From Paenarthrobacter aurescens TC1 (GTDB lineage: Bacteria > Actinomycetota > Actinomycetes > Actinomycetales > Micrococcaceae), in assembly GCA_000014925.1 (NCBI GenBank), contig CP000475.1, positions 186,001 through 250,000 of the forward strand: a DNA stretch of 64,000 nt, written 5' to 3'. Under the pieces are notes generated by a model, which was not told the origin of the DNA, searched no databases, and was given only the letters and a program-made list of their open reading frames with translations. Positions 27,152 through 37,480 of the stretch are shown here, piece by piece. The translations under genes were made by a program, and so were the position numbers. Each line of letters starts with the position of its first letter. The stretch's first letter is position 1.

Positions 27152-27901
27152 ATGAGTATTGGCGGATACTTCGCCGAAATGGTCCAGTCCGGTGCGCTGC
27201 TGATCGCGGCGCCGCTGGCCATGACCGCAGGTTTGGTTTCATTCATCTCCCCCTGCATCCTGCCGCTCGTCCCCGGATACCTGGGCTACGTGTCCGGTCT
27301 GGCCGACCCGTCCCGGCCGGACAGCCGGCGTCGGGTCCTGGCCGGCGTGGGCCTGTTCATCCTCGGCTTCGCCGCCGTGTTCACCCTCTACGGCGCCGCG
27401 TTCGGCGTGATCGGCGGCTGGCTGCTGCAGTGGCAGGACACCCTGATCCGGATCCTCGGCGTGTTCGTCGTGCTCATGGGCCTGGTCCTGGTCGGCAGGT
27501 TCTCCTTCTTCCAGACCACCAAAAAACTCTCCTTCAAACCCAGGACCGGCGTCGCCGGCGCCCCGCTGCTCGGCGTGGTCTTCGGACTAGGCTGGACCCC
27601 CTGCATGGGCCCGACGCTCAGTGCCGTCCTGGCCCTGAGCACCACCACCGGGGACGCCTGGCGCGGCGCGCTGCTGGGCTTCCTCTACTGCCTGGGCCTG
27701 GGCATCCCCTTCGTCCTCGTGGCCCTGGGCCTGGACTGGGTAACGAAAAGCCTGGGCTTCATCCGCCGCCACATCCGCCCGTTCAACATCATCGGCGGCT
27801 CCCTGCTCATCCTCGTAGGCGTGCTGATGGTCTCCGGAATCTGGATGCTCTGGATCTACCAGCTGCAGAACCTCGCCGGCACCTTCACCACCCCCGTCTA
27901 A
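27152..27901 (+). CDS. ccdA: CcdA-family thiol-electron transporter
   Basis: 249 residues and six membrane helices. The redox Cys residues appear in I-S-P-C-I-L-P near residue 32 and G-W-T-P-C-M-G-P near residue 151. CcdA passes electrons from cytoplasmic thioredoxin to extracytoplasmic thiol reductases for cytochrome c maturation. The TlpA-like protein encoded 16 bases downstream is the natural partner, and ResB/CcsB are at 4,039-6,674. Confidence 0.92.
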   Translation: MSIGGYFAEMVQSGALLIAAPLAMTAGLVSFISPCILPLVPGYLGYVSGLADPSRPDSRRRVLAGVGLFILGFAAVFTLYGAAFGVIGGWLLQWQDTLIRILGVFVVLMGLVLVGRFSFFQTTKKLSFKPRTGVAGAPLLGVVFGLGWTPCMGPTLSAVLALSTTTGDAWRGALLGFLYCLGLGIPFVLVALGLDWVTKSLGFIRRHIRPFNIIGGSLLILVGVLMVSGIWMLWIYQLQNLAGTFTTPV

Positions 27902-27917
27902 CCGGAAGGCAACCTTC

Positions 27918-28547
27918 ATGAACCCCCGCATCCCCGTTCCTCCCGGCACACCACAGCCGGGCCGCCGCAGCCTCCTGCTCGGCACGGCATCGGCCGCACT
28001 GCTCCTCGCCGGCTGCGCTAAACCGGATTCCCTGGCCGCCCAGGCCAAGGCAGGGGACAACAAGAACTACATCGCCGGCGACGGTTCGGTCTCCGAATAC
28101 GCTCCGGCAGGCCGGGGCAAACCTGTCCAGCTCACCGGCCGGCTCTACGACGGCGCAACCGTTGACTCATCCGAATGGACGGACCGGGTTGTGATGCTGA
28201 ACTTCTGGTACGCCGCCTGCGCGCCCTGCCGCGTCGAAGCAGCCGACCTCGAAGCCCTTCACCAGGAATTCAAGGACGACGGCGTGCTGTTCTACGGCGT
28301 CAACCTCCGCGACACCGCCGCCACCGCGGCGGCCTTTGAACGCAACTTCGGGACCACCTACCCCAGCTTCGACGACACCGACGGCGGGATCCTGCTCGCC
28401 CTCACCGAGTATGTGCCGCCGCAGGCCGTCCCCACCACCCTCGTCCTGGACCGCCGGTCACGCGTCGCCGCCCGCATCCTCGGCGTCGCAGAGAAAAGCA
28501 CGCTCAAAGCCCTCATCTCCGACACCGTCACGGAACCTGCCCCATGA
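27918..28547 (+). CDS. TlpA/ResA-like thioredoxin lipoprotein
   Basis: 209 residues. The signal region has R-R-S-L-L-L-G and a lipobox L-L-A-G-C (Cys33), so it should be lipid-anchored outside the membrane. The thioredoxin fold follows with C101-A-P-C104 and the cis-Pro segment A-V-P-T-T. It likely reduces apocytochrome c or copper-site cysteines using electrons from CcdA. Processing requires Lgt/LspA activity. Confidence 0.9.
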   Translation: MNPRIPVPPGTPQPGRRSLLLGTASAALLLAGCAKPDSLAAQAKAGDNKNYIAGDGSVSEYAPAGRGKPVQLTGRLYDGATVDSSEWTDRVVMLNFWYAACAPCRVEAADLEALHQEFKDDGVLFYGVNLRDTAATAAAFERNFGTTYPSFDDTDGGILLALTEYVPPQAVPTTLVLDRRSRVAARILGVAEKSTLKALISDTVTEPAP

Positions 28548-28581
28548 CCCCGGCCGGAGCCAGGGACCGGGGGCAAAACCC

Positions 28582-28737
28582 ATGAGCGGCGAACGTGAGA
28601 TGGCAGGCAGGGCCCTTCACGAAGAACGCCGGACCCTGCTGGATGGCTTATGGATGCCGGATGCCCCGCCATGGGACGAACCGCCCAAAGAAGACAAGGG
28701 ACGCTGGCGGCAGTACACGGATAAGACAACCACCTAG
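28582..28737 (+). CDS. Small soluble protein, paralogue of the 15,666-15,815 product
   Basis: 51 residues starting at the ATG at 28,582. It is colinear with the 49-residue protein at 15,666 (G-R-A-L-H-E-E-R, then L-W-M-P-D-A-P-P-W-D-E, then R-W-R-Q). It is rich in Trp, Arg and acidic residues, with no Cys and no membrane segment. It lies between tlpA and VKOR in the copper/redox cluster. Unknown function. Confidence 0.6.
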   Translation: MSGEREMAGRALHEERRTLLDGLWMPDAPPWDEPPKEDKGRWRQYTDKTTT

Positions 28738-28807
28738 CCGAAACCGATAGCGGCGCCGCCCAAAGAACACTCCCAGCCCTTATTCCCCGCGCAAAAGGAC
28801 CGCCCCT

Positions 28808-29464
28808 GTGAACACCCGCGACAGCACAACGCTACCCGCTCCCCTAACCGGCCCGGACTCTGAACCGGCAGATAACGCCGTGCCGGCCTTCGCCCGCCAG
28901 CGCCCGTTCGGGTTCCTCCTGCTGGTCACCGGGGTCGTGGGGTTCATTGCCTCGGGGATCCTGGTCCTGGAACGGCTGGAACTGTACAAGGACTCCGGCC
29001 ACACAACCAGCTGCGATATTAATCCCTGGGTCTCCTGCGGCCGGGTCATGAAGACCTGGCAGTCTGAACTGTTCGGCTTCCCCAATCCCCTGATCGGCAT
29101 CGCAGCGTTCGCCGTCATCATTACTATCGCGATGGCGATCCTTTCGGGTGCCCGGTTCAGCCGTTGGTACTGGTTCGGACTGCAGACCGGGGTGACGCTG
29201 GGCATGGTTTTCGTTGCCTGGCTGTGGAGCCAGGCCCTCTTCGAAATTTACATCCTGTGCCTGTACTGCATGATCGTCTGGGCGGCGATGATACCCATGT
29301 TCATCCTGCTGACCGTCAGAAACATGGCCCACCGGGTCATCAAAGTACCCGCAGGCCTGGCCCGGGCCGCATCCGAATTGGCATGGACACTGGTGGCGGT
29401 TGTCTACGTAGGCGTGGCAGCCTCGGTTTTCCTGCGCTTCTTCAACGCTTTCCTGGGCGCCTGA
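28808..29464 (+). CDS. Vitamin K epoxide reductase family protein (disulfide generator)
   Basis: 218 residues, GTG start. It is a membrane protein with the loop cysteines C69 and C77 (S-C-D-I-N-P-W-V-S-C-G) and the active-site C151-L-Y-C154, the exact layout of bacterial VKOR. It uses quinone to reoxidise DsbA-like enzymes, here most likely the one at 22,027. It is the last gene of the plus-strand cluster, with the ZIP gene converging 34 bases away. Confidence 0.92.
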   Translation: MNTRDSTTLPAPLTGPDSEPADNAVPAFARQRPFGFLLLVTGVVGFIASGILVLERLELYKDSGHTTSCDINPWVSCGRVMKTWQSELFGFPNPLIGIAAFAVIITIAMAILSGARFSRWYWFGLQTGVTLGMVFVAWLWSQALFEIYILCLYCMIVWAAMIPMFILLTVRNMAHRVIKVPAGLARAASELAWTLVAVVYVGVAASVFLRFFNAFLGA

Positions 29465-29498
29465 AGCCATCCGGCTCCAGATGTTCCACGCCGGATCT

Positions 29499-30233
29499 TC
29501 AGGAGCCGACATAGACGGAGACCAGGGCGAACAGGGCGAATCCGCCCGTGAGGAAGACCGGTTCCAGCCGGCTGGTCTTGCTTTCGTGGGCCTCCGTGAT
29601 CATTTCTTCGACCACCACGCTGGTCAGTGCCCCGCCGGTCAGGGCAAGGACGGACAGGGTGAGTATTTCCGGAGCCTCACGCAGGGCGAAGTAACCGATC
29701 GCCGCGCCCAAAAGAATCGGCACGGTGAAACCCAGGGCCATCAGGATACGGGTGCGCCGGCGGATCCCTGCCCGGCGAAGCGTGGCAACCGCGGCAAAGC
29801 CTTCCGGTAAATCGGCCGGAACCTGGCCCAAAGCCAGCAAAAAACCCAGTGCAGGATCGAGCACGGTAGCAGTGCCGATCATGATGCCGTCGCTGAACAA
29901 ATCAAGCGAAACACCGGAGAAGATCGCCAACGGTCCCGCGGCTTTTTCCGAGCTCTCGAGCCGGCCCTGGATGAAACCCATGGCGCGCTCAATGCCGATG
30001 AAGAACAGGCCTCCACCGACAAAAGCGAGGATGGGCACCCACGGCGCGGTCGCTTTCAGCGCCTCCGGCATCAGTTCCAGACCCACGACCGCAAGCACGA
30101 TACCGGCCGCCAGATGCAGAGCCAGGCTCAAAGCCCGCTCGGACACGTGAAAAAGTTCCGCCGCGATACCACCCAGCAAATTTCCCGCCGCCGGCAGCGT
30201 AGCCAGCGCCAGGACCAGCATGAAGCCATCCAT
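29499..30233 (-). CDS. ZIP-family metal transporter, divergent
   Basis: 244 residues and about seven or eight membrane helices with the ZIP outline: H-L-A-A-G-I, E-L-M-P-E-A in an early helix, and L-P-E-G-F-A in helix 5. In helix 4 the usual H-N metal motif reads S-L-D-L-F-S-D-G. Helix 5 has Gly-Gln-Val-Pro-Ala-Asp where His-Glu-Ile-Pro is common. The binuclear site is therefore changed, and the direction and metal are uncertain. It probably shares a transcript with the GDCCVxC gene upstream. Confidence 0.75.
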   Translation of the reverse strand: MDGFMLVLALATLPAAGNLLGGIAAELFHVSERALSLALHLAAGIVLAVVGLELMPEALKATAPWVPILAFVGGGLFFIGIERAMGFIQGRLESSEKAAGPLAIFSGVSLDLFSDGIMIGTATVLDPALGFLLALGQVPADLPEGFAAVATLRRAGIRRRTRILMALGFTVPILLGAAIGYFALREAPEILTLSVLALTGGALTSVVVEEMITEAHESKTSRLEPVFLTGGFALFALVSVYVGS

Positions 30234-30320
30234 CAGATCCCCCTGCTATCGAATGGGAGCATTACAACACACCGGGCAGAATTCAGCGCCCGGACCAGCG
30301 GCGGGTCCGGCACACCCAGG

Positions 30321-30566
30321 CTACCGACGAACCGGTGCGCAGATTTGGTCGCCGCGTGTCCATTCCCAGATGACGGCCATCTGCTTCGACGGACAGGGAA
30401 CCGTGCCGTAGGAGCAGAACACGCAGCAATCCCCTGCCAAGGGACGAAGCCGTTGCTTGCAAGCCGGGCATATCCAGAAGAACTGGCACGCATCAGTTGG
30501 CATCTGTGCGGTGGTTGGGTGTCCGCATTCCGGGCACGTGAGTGCAGATGTCAGTTCGACTGTCAT
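30321..30566 (-). CDS. GDCCVxC-domain small Cys-rich protein
   Basis: 81 residues from the ATG at 30,566. Two C-P-x-C knuckles (C-P-E-C and C-P-A-C) and the signature G-D-C-C-V-F-C-S-Y-G-T-V-P-C-P are all present. These short proteins, often near mercury or other metal genes, probably bind a metal; their role is not established. The C-terminal 20 residues extend beyond the usual end of the family. The gene lies 87 bases upstream of the ZIP gene on the same strand. Confidence 0.75.
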   Translation of the reverse strand: MTVELTSALTCPECGHPTTAQMPTDACQFFWICPACKQRLRPLAGDCCVFCSYGTVPCPSKQMAVIWEWTRGDQICAPVRR

Positions 30567-30665
30567 GTGTTTATTCTTCCATCTGGGGGCGGGGGGCATC
30601 CGGATGCAACTCATGGCCTGTTGCTGAGTGACTGCGAGAAGCAGACAATACCGATAGGAGGAGTC

Positions 30666-31058
30666 ATGCCAGACGAGCCAACCGATGATCAGCGAGCCGC
30701 AGAATTCGTCGTTGTCCCCGACGTCGTGGGGGAGCGATTCCTTTCGGCTCGGGACGTGGCATTGTCTGCTGGACTGGCTTTGGCGAATCCCGATCCGGAC
30801 GGACGACCGATAAGTGCGATCGCTTGGCCCAACAATCCAGTTGTTCAGAGTCAGTCTCCGGGGCCGGGTAGCGTTCTCTACAGGAACGACTCGCTTCGAG
30901 TATGGCTGCGCATAGACCGTGAGCCGGACATGGCTCACAAGCTCGATGAGCCGCCGCCTTCTGTAGATTGGGAGCACGCCACGTCGGATAAGCCCACTCA
31001 AAGCCGCCGTCGGAAGGCGGCACTCAGGCTCAGGATGAGTCTCGGTGCGCGGGGTTAG
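30666..31058 (+). CDS. Single-PASTA-domain protein without membrane anchor
   Basis: 130 residues with AGGAGG-type spacing before the ATG at 30,666. Residues about 15-80 form one PASTA repeat (V-V-P-D-V-V-G, then A-L-S-A-G-L-A-L, then V-V-Q-S-Q-S-P-G-P-G). PASTA domains bind peptidoglycan fragments, usually outside the cell on kinases or penicillin-binding proteins. This one lacks a signal peptide and has a basic tail. It is the last gene of host-like composition before the imported block. Confidence 0.65.
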   Translation: MPDEPTDDQRAAEFVVVPDVVGERFLSARDVALSAGLALANPDPDGRPISAIAWPNNPVVQSQSPGPGSVLYRNDSLRVWLRIDREPDMAHKLDEPPPSVDWEHATSDKPTQSRRRKAALRLRMSLGARG

Positions 31059-31147
31059 CCAAACAGGCCGCACGTGCTACAGCAGAGTGTTCTGCTGGCC
31101 AGCGGTCTGCACAGCAACGATAGGCCCGGCCTGTCCCAAGGTGACGT

Positions 31148-31942
31148 ATGTCCGACAACAAGATCTGCAATACCCCCCGCAAGCCCGTCGTGTTGATGTC
31201 CATGGGCGCTCAAGAGCGCAAGGGCCACGACTATCAGGTAATGACTCACAAATATATCCAGCCTCTGGTCGAGTTCTCCGGTTGCGTGCCGGTGCTGGTG
31301 CCCACCTGCTGTGGCACCGATGACCTCGAGCAGTATCTGGACATGGCCGATGGTGTTTACCTCACCGGTGCCGGCAGCAACATCGACCCGGCGCTCTATG
31401 ACCAGGAAAACGAAACGCCGAACAAGGGCCAGGACCGCGATCGCGACCTGTTCGATCTACCGTTGATCCGTGCCGCCATCGCCCGCGGTCTGCCGATCTT
31501 CGGTATCTGCCGCGGCATGCAGGAAATCAACGTGGCGCTGGGTGGCGACATCTACCAGAAGGTCTACGCCGAGCCGGGTTTCAACGACCATCGCGAGAAT
31601 CCCGATGACCCGGTCGAGGTGCAGTACGCGCCCAGCCACAGCGTGCGCCCGGTAGCCGGTAGCTGGTTCGCCGAGCTGATGGGCAAGGGCGAGATTCAGG
31701 TCAACTCCCTGCACGGCCAGGCCATTCGTAACCTGGGTAAGGGGCTGGAGGTGCTGGCCACCGCCGAGGATGGTCTGATCGAGGCGATCCACGCGCCGAG
31801 CCTGTCGCCCTTCCTGTTCGCGGTGCAGTGGCACCCGGAATGGCAGGCTGCACTGAACCCGGATTCGGTGAAGATCTTCCAGGCTTTCGGTGACGCCTGT
31901 CACCGCCGAGTCGCCTCGCGCAACAGCCGTCAGGCTGCCTGA
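31148..31942 (+). CDS. Gamma-glutamyl-gamma-aminobutyrate hydrolase-like (class I amidotransferase fold)
   Basis: 264 residues with the catalytic triad regions of PuuD-like peptidase C26 enzymes: G-I-C-R-G-M-Q-E nucleophile elbow near residue 118 and the His in Q-W-H-P-E-W near residue 237. They release GABA or related products from gamma-glutamyl conjugates in polyamine catabolism. Composition and gene order are Pseudomonas-like, unlike the preceding actinobacterial genes. It looks intact, but there are no puu pathway neighbours, so it is probably passenger DNA. Confidence 0.85.
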   Translation: MSDNKICNTPRKPVVLMSMGAQERKGHDYQVMTHKYIQPLVEFSGCVPVLVPTCCGTDDLEQYLDMADGVYLTGAGSNIDPALYDQENETPNKGQDRDRDLFDLPLIRAAIARGLPIFGICRGMQEINVALGGDIYQKVYAEPGFNDHRENPDDPVEVQYAPSHSVRPVAGSWFAELMGKGEIQVNSLHGQAIRNLGKGLEVLATAEDGLIEAIHAPSLSPFLFAVQWHPEWQAALNPDSVKIFQAFGDACHRRVASRNSRQAA

Positions 31943-31972
31943 TCCGGGCCAAACGCGCCGCCGGCCCCTGCA

Positions 31973-32446
31973 TTAGTAGGGGCTTGGCGGTTGCGGCCAG
32001 TTCAGGGTGCCGCTGTCGCTGAAGCGACGCGTGCCGAACAGGCCATCGGCGAGTTTGCCGCGCAGCACGTAGGGTACTTCCTGGCCGGGTTGATAGCCGG
32101 CCGCGCCCCAGGCCTGACGCACCACTGAAAACGCCGAAATACTCACCGGGACGCTCAGTACCGTCTCGCCGAAGCGTGGCACGCTGCCGCTCTGGTCACT
32201 GACGCCACTGGCCAGCGGTTGGCCGTTTACGTCCAGATCCAACGCCATGCCGTTGAAGCTCACCGCGCTGTCATTGGGGTTCTGCACTCGCAGCTTGACC
32301 GCGAAACGCACTTCCAGGCCCTGACCGGGCAAAGTTTCCAGGCCGACTAGGTCGACCCGTAGCGGATCACGATTGCTCAGGCTGGCGCAGGCGCCCAGGC
32401 TTGCCGCGAGCATGCTGATGAGACAGAGACGGAGCAGACGAGGCAT
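31973..32446 (-). CDS. LEA14/WHy-domain lipoprotein, Pseudomonas type
   Basis: 157 residues. The signal peptide ends in a lipobox (A-S-L-G-A-C-A-S), followed by a Water-stress/Hypersensitive-response domain (V-Q-N-P-N-D, then L-D-V-N-G-Q). The domain is common in Pseudomonas lipoproteins of unknown role. It belongs to the transferred block and lies convergent with the PuuD-like gene. An outer-membrane lipoprotein has no obvious use in a Gram-positive host. Confidence 0.75.
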   Translation of the reverse strand: MPRLLRLCLISMLAASLGACASLSNRDPLRVDLVGLETLPGQGLEVRFAVKLRVQNPNDSAVSFNGMALDLDVNGQPLASGVSDQSGSVPRFGETVLSVPVSISAFSVVRQAWGAAGYQPGQEVPYVLRGKLADGLFGTRRFSDSGTLNWPQPPSPY

Positions 32447-32500
32447 GACGATCTTCCCTGGACTTGATGAGTTCAGGATAGAAGACCGCAGTGCGCGCCA

Positions 32501-33346
32501 TTAGCTCCCGGCACGTTGCCGGCTGCCCAGCACCAGTGCGATACCGCCGAGCACGGCGACGGCACTCAAGGTCAGGCGCAGAGACAACGCTTCGCTCAGC
32601 AGCAGGCTGCCGCCGAGAGCGGCGAGAATCGGCACGCTCAGTTGCACCGTGGCGGCCTGGCTGGCGCGTAGTCCGGGCAGGGCGCTGTACCAGATGGCGT
32701 AGCCAACGCCGGAGGTCAGGGCGCCGGACAGCACGGCGTAGAACAGACCGGGCTCGTCCCAGTCGAGGTGTGGCAGCAGCACCAGCGCCAGCAGCAGGGC
32801 CAAGGGGGCTGCACGCAGGAAGTTGCCGGCGGTCACGGCCAGCGCATCACCCTGGCCACGCCCAAACAGCGAGTACGCTCCCCAGGCGATGCCGGCCAGC
32901 AGCATCAGCAAGGCCGCCAGCAGTGGTGGCGCACTGGCGCCGGGTAGCAGCAGCGCCAGCAGGCCGGCCGTCGCCAGCGCCGTGCCGAGGCTGGCGCCCA
33001 GCCCCAGGCGTTCGCCACGCAGCAAGCCCCAGAGCAGCATGCTCAATTGCACCGAGCCGAACAGCAGCAGGGCGCCGATGCCGGTATCCAGCTGCAGATA
33101 GGCGAAGGAAAACGTTGCGGCGTAAGTGAACAGTGCCAGTGCGCCTGGCCAGTTGCCGGCGACGGGTTGCCTGGCCTGCCTCAGCCTGAGCAACAGCCAG
33201 AGCGTCAGCGCGCCGGCGAGCAGACGGATCGCCGTGAAGCTGGCGGCATCGATGTCGGTTTCACGCAGTGCGAGGCGGCACAGCAGTGAGTTGCCGGCGA
33301 AGGCGAGCATGGCAAGGCAGGTCAGCAGCAGGATACGCGGTGGCAT
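32501..33346 (-). CDS. DMT-superfamily (EamA) transporter
   Basis: 281 residues from the ATG at 33,346 (M-P-P-R-I-L-L-L). It has ten hydrophobic segments in two EamA repeats (about 1-135 and 140-281), Leu/Ala-rich with the typical R-L-L-A-G-A-L-T-L. Substrate unknown; relatives export amino acids or metabolites. The upstream extension of the frame (to 33,448) lacks homology. Part of the Pseudomonas-like block. Confidence 0.8.
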   Translation of the reverse strand: MPPRILLLTCLAMLAFAGNSLLCRLALRETDIDAASFTAIRLLAGALTLWLLLRLRQARQPVAGNWPGALALFTYAATFSFAYLQLDTGIGALLLFGSVQLSMLLWGLLRGERLGLGASLGTALATAGLLALLLPGASAPPLLAALLMLLAGIAWGAYSLFGRGQGDALAVTAGNFLRAAPLALLLALVLLPHLDWDEPGLFYAVLSGALTSGVGYAIWYSALPGLRASQAATVQLSVPILAALGGSLLLSEALSLRLTLSAVAVLGGIALVLGSRQRAGS

Positions 33347-33466
33347 CGTCCATCCTTGGGTGAAGGTCTGGTGATGCCGTGCAGCTAACCACGCCAGGCT
33401 GGTCGATGGCATTGGCAGAAGGTCGCAAGTGGCTGCGACCTTGGCCATTCAGGCAGGGGCAGATGA

Positions 33467-34270
33467 TCAGAAGTGCGCTTTGACCAGCAGGCTGGCGGTG
33501 TTCTGGTCGGTCGGGCCAACGAATTGGCTGACGTCGCCGCCGTCCTTGATGCCGTACTTGTTCTTCCAGTAGTCGTATTCGATACCGACGTAGAGCTGTT
33601 TCTCGCCCCACTTAAGCGCCTTGCCCAGGTCGTACTTGATCTGTGGGTTGAAGTGCAGGTTGGCGTGGTAGTCGCCACGGCGGTTGCTGTCGTTGTCCAC
33701 CACCCAGTCCATGAAACCGTCGATGAGAATGTCCGATTCGCCGACGGGGATGGTGTAGCTCCACACCGGGGTGATCTGCCAGACGTTGCTGCCGGGGCGG
33801 CTGCCGTCGGTGGTGCGCAGGTAGGTATTGAGCTGGAAGTAATCGAAGCCGGGGATGTCCAGGTCGACCGCCGGGCCGATCAGGTAGGACTCGACGTCGT
33901 CTTCACCGAACCCGTAGGTGGTGGCGATCAGCACGTCCTTGATCGGCCCGAAGGAGAAGTCGGCACCGGTGATCTTGCCCAGCGAGAAGCGCGGGCTGAA
34001 TTCGCCATAGAAGGTATGGCCGTCACCCGCGCCGTTGGTGGCCTCGGTGTTGTACTTGATCACCTCTACGGCCAGGAACAGGTCACCGAAGCTCCAGCCG
34101 CTCGCGTGCTCGAAGGTGATGGTCTGCTGGATTTCCGGGTCGATCTTGAAATCCTGGCCGTAGAGGTAGGTCAGGCTGTTGTTCTGCCACTGCATCAGGT
34201 CACCGGCAATGGCCTGGCCGCCTGCCAGCAAACCGCCGGCCAGTGCCAGCGAAGAGAGAGTGCGATTCAT
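33467..34270 (-). CDS. Tsx-like nucleoside-specific outer membrane channel
   Basis: 267 residues with a cleavable signal peptide (ends A-I-A). The remainder is amphipathic beta strands rich in aromatic residues, ending in the outer-membrane signature A-H-F with a terminal Phe. Motifs L-T-Y-L-Y-G-Q-D-F and Y-V-G-I-E-Y-D-Y-W are typical of Tsx/OmpK-like porins. It needs an outer membrane, so in an actinobacterium it is non-functional cargo and direct evidence of transfer from a Gram-negative donor. Confidence 0.82.
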   Translation of the reverse strand: MNRTLSSLALAGGLLAGGQAIAGDLMQWQNNSLTYLYGQDFKIDPEIQQTITFEHASGWSFGDLFLAVEVIKYNTEATNGAGDGHTFYGEFSPRFSLGKITGADFSFGPIKDVLIATTYGFGEDDVESYLIGPAVDLDIPGFDYFQLNTYLRTTDGSRPGSNVWQITPVWSYTIPVGESDILIDGFMDWVVDNDSNRRGDYHANLHFNPQIKYDLGKALKWGEKQLYVGIEYDYWKNKYGIKDGGDVSQFVGPTDQNTASLLVKAHF

Positions 34271-34539
34271 GGAAGCTCCTGGTGGTTAAGACGTGTCGTT
34301 ATGGTTTTTTGCCTGCCATTCATGGCGGTCGCCCTTGCGGAGCCGACGTCAAAAGTCGCTCCCGGCGGTTTTAAACCTGTCCGTCTGGTCAGGCTGGTGC
34401 TGTTAGAGCAAAAACGGTGCCAATTCTCTTGATTGTGCATATCCCTTGCAAATCAAAAGGATGCGCGGAATTTTCAGGTTCGCTCCAGTGCCATCGATGC
34501 ACCCTTTCTGACCAAAAAGGACAAAAACGGCCATAACTT

Positions 34540-34984
34540 GGTGCGCAACCGTCTGGCGGCCGCGGCAGCTGGCAATTTCTCAGCAGCTGGGAGTGGCGGC
34601 ATCATCAACCTCGGCTCGGTGGTGGCGCTGGCACCGGAAATGTTCAACGCCGTGTACAGCGCGACCAAGGCTTATGTGCTGAGCCTGACCCAGACCCTGG
34701 CTAGCGAATTGAGTGGTTCGGGGGTGCAGCTGCAGGCGCTGATGCCAGGCGTGACCCGCACCGAAATCTGGGAGCGCAGCGGCACCGATGCGTCGGCTCT
34801 GCCGCCGTCGATGATCATGGAAGTGGGCGAGATGGTCGATGCTGCGCTGGCCGGCTTCGATCAGGGTGAACTGGTGACCATACCCTCGCTGCCGAATGCA
34901 GCCGACTGGGACACCTTCGTCGCTGCCCGCGCTGCCTTGGGGGCGAACCTGTCGCGCAACCAGGCGGCTGCGCGCTACAAGTGA
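34540..34984 (+). pseudogene. Short-chain dehydrogenase/reductase, 3' remnant
   Basis: The recognisable part starts near 34,550 (A-G-N-F, then G-G-I-I-N-L-G-S-V-V-A). It includes the catalytic Y-S-A-T-K motif and runs to a normal SDR C-terminus. The Rossmann T-G-x-x-x-G-x-G cofactor motif and first 100 or so residues are missing. The open frame begins at 34,433, but its first 35 codons look unrelated. A convergent TetR gene follows, as in intact Pseudomonas SDR-TetR pairs. Confidence 0.75.
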
Positions 34985-35029
34985 GTCGGAAGCAGTCTCG
35001 TTATTGGTTATGTGCACGTGAATGACGTT

Positions 35030-35076
35030 GTAGGAGCGGCTTCAGCCGCGAATTTCGCGGACAAATCCGCTCCTAC
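35030..35076. repeat. Pseudomonas-type REP element
   Basis: GTAGGAGCGGCTTCAGCCGC and its inverted counterpart ending in GCTCCTAC form an imperfect stem-loop with inner GCGAATTTCGC. This is the familiar REP unit of Pseudomonas chromosomes, lying between two genes as REPs do there. It supports a Pseudomonas origin for the surrounding 5 kb. Confidence 0.8.
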
Positions 35077-35109
35077 GGGTGCACAGTTAACTCAGGCATA
35101 GCCTTGTCA

Positions 35110-35676
35110 CTACGCGTCCTGCGCCTGCTCGATCAGCAGGCGACGGGTGGTTTTCAGCAAGCGGTCGGATAGCTCAGGATCCTTGACGCTGCGCGACAGC
35201 AGCAGGGCGCCGACCATGGCCGAGAGCATCAGCACGCTTTCGTCTTTCGCGTGTTCGCCTTTCAGGTTGTTCTCGATCAGCGCCAGGCGGTTGCGCACGA
35301 TCACATCGCTGGTGGCACTGGGTTCACCGCGCTGGCCGAGCTCTGCAGATATGGTCGGCAGTGGGCAGCCAGCGCCAGGGTTGGCGCGATGCAGGCTGGA
35401 CAGGTAATGCTGGATGAACGTCTGCAGCGGCGCTTCGGCCCCTTCCAGCGACTCGGCTGTGCTGCTTTCCAGCGTCTGTACGGCGTGCTGCAGCGCGGTT
35501 TCGACCAGGTCGTCCTTGGATTTGAAGTGCGCGTAGAAACCGCCATGGGTCAGGCCGAGCGCTTTCATCAGTGGCTGCAGGCCGGTGGCCCCGACTCCAT
35601 CGCGGCGAAAACGCAAGGCCGCTTCTTCGATGATGCGTTGATGAGTCTTGGCCTTGTGGTCTCCCGAATAGCGCAT
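35110..35676 (-). CDS. TetR-family transcriptional regulator, Pseudomonas type
   Basis: 188 residues. N-terminal helix-turn-helix (I-I-E-E-A-A-L-R-F-R-R-D-G, then H-G-G-F-Y-A-H-F-K-S-K) and a C-terminal ligand domain of the TetR_C type with C-P-L-P-T near residue 104. In Pseudomonas, such regulators sit beside SDR genes and respond to small organic compounds. Its partner here is broken, so any remaining regulatory role is doubtful. Confidence 0.82.
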   Translation of the reverse strand: MRYSGDHKAKTHQRIIEEAALRFRRDGVGATGLQPLMKALGLTHGGFYAHFKSKDDLVETALQHAVQTLESSTAESLEGAEAPLQTFIQHYLSSLHRANPGAGCPLPTISAELGQRGEPSATSDVIVRNRLALIENNLKGEHAKDESVLMLSAMVGALLLSRSVKDPELSDRLLKTTRRLLIEQAQDA

Positions 35677-35709
35677 GGCGGGCCTCGTCTGTCTATCAAA
35701 TGGTGCTTG

Positions 35710-35890
35710 TCATCTTACAGTGGCGTCGCTGTGCTGGCGCGGTGCATCCATATCGAGAATCAGGCAAGTGGTGGAGGCAACGGCATACAGGCGTTCGTCG
35801 ACATCATAGAGACGCCCTTCAGCCAAGGCGGTGGAGCGACCGACATGGATGATCCGGCCTTCCGCGCGCCCCCGCCCGGTCGTCACGGCT
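35710..35890 (-). pseudogene. PaaI-type hotdog thioesterase, 3' remnant
   Basis: About 55 residues match the C-terminal half of a hotdog-fold thioesterase (G-R-A-E-G-R-I-I-H-V-G-R-S-T-A, then L-A-E-G-R-L-Y-D). The N-terminal half, including the catalytic region, is absent. The remnant ends near 35,890, where the sequence switches to the lpdA leader. A deletion joint is therefore likely at this point. Confidence 0.6.
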
Positions 35891-35914
35891 GCGGTGGCCG
35901 GCAAACTTCCTTGA

Positions 35915-37473
<1,559 letters not shown>

Positions 37474-37480
<7 letters not shown>

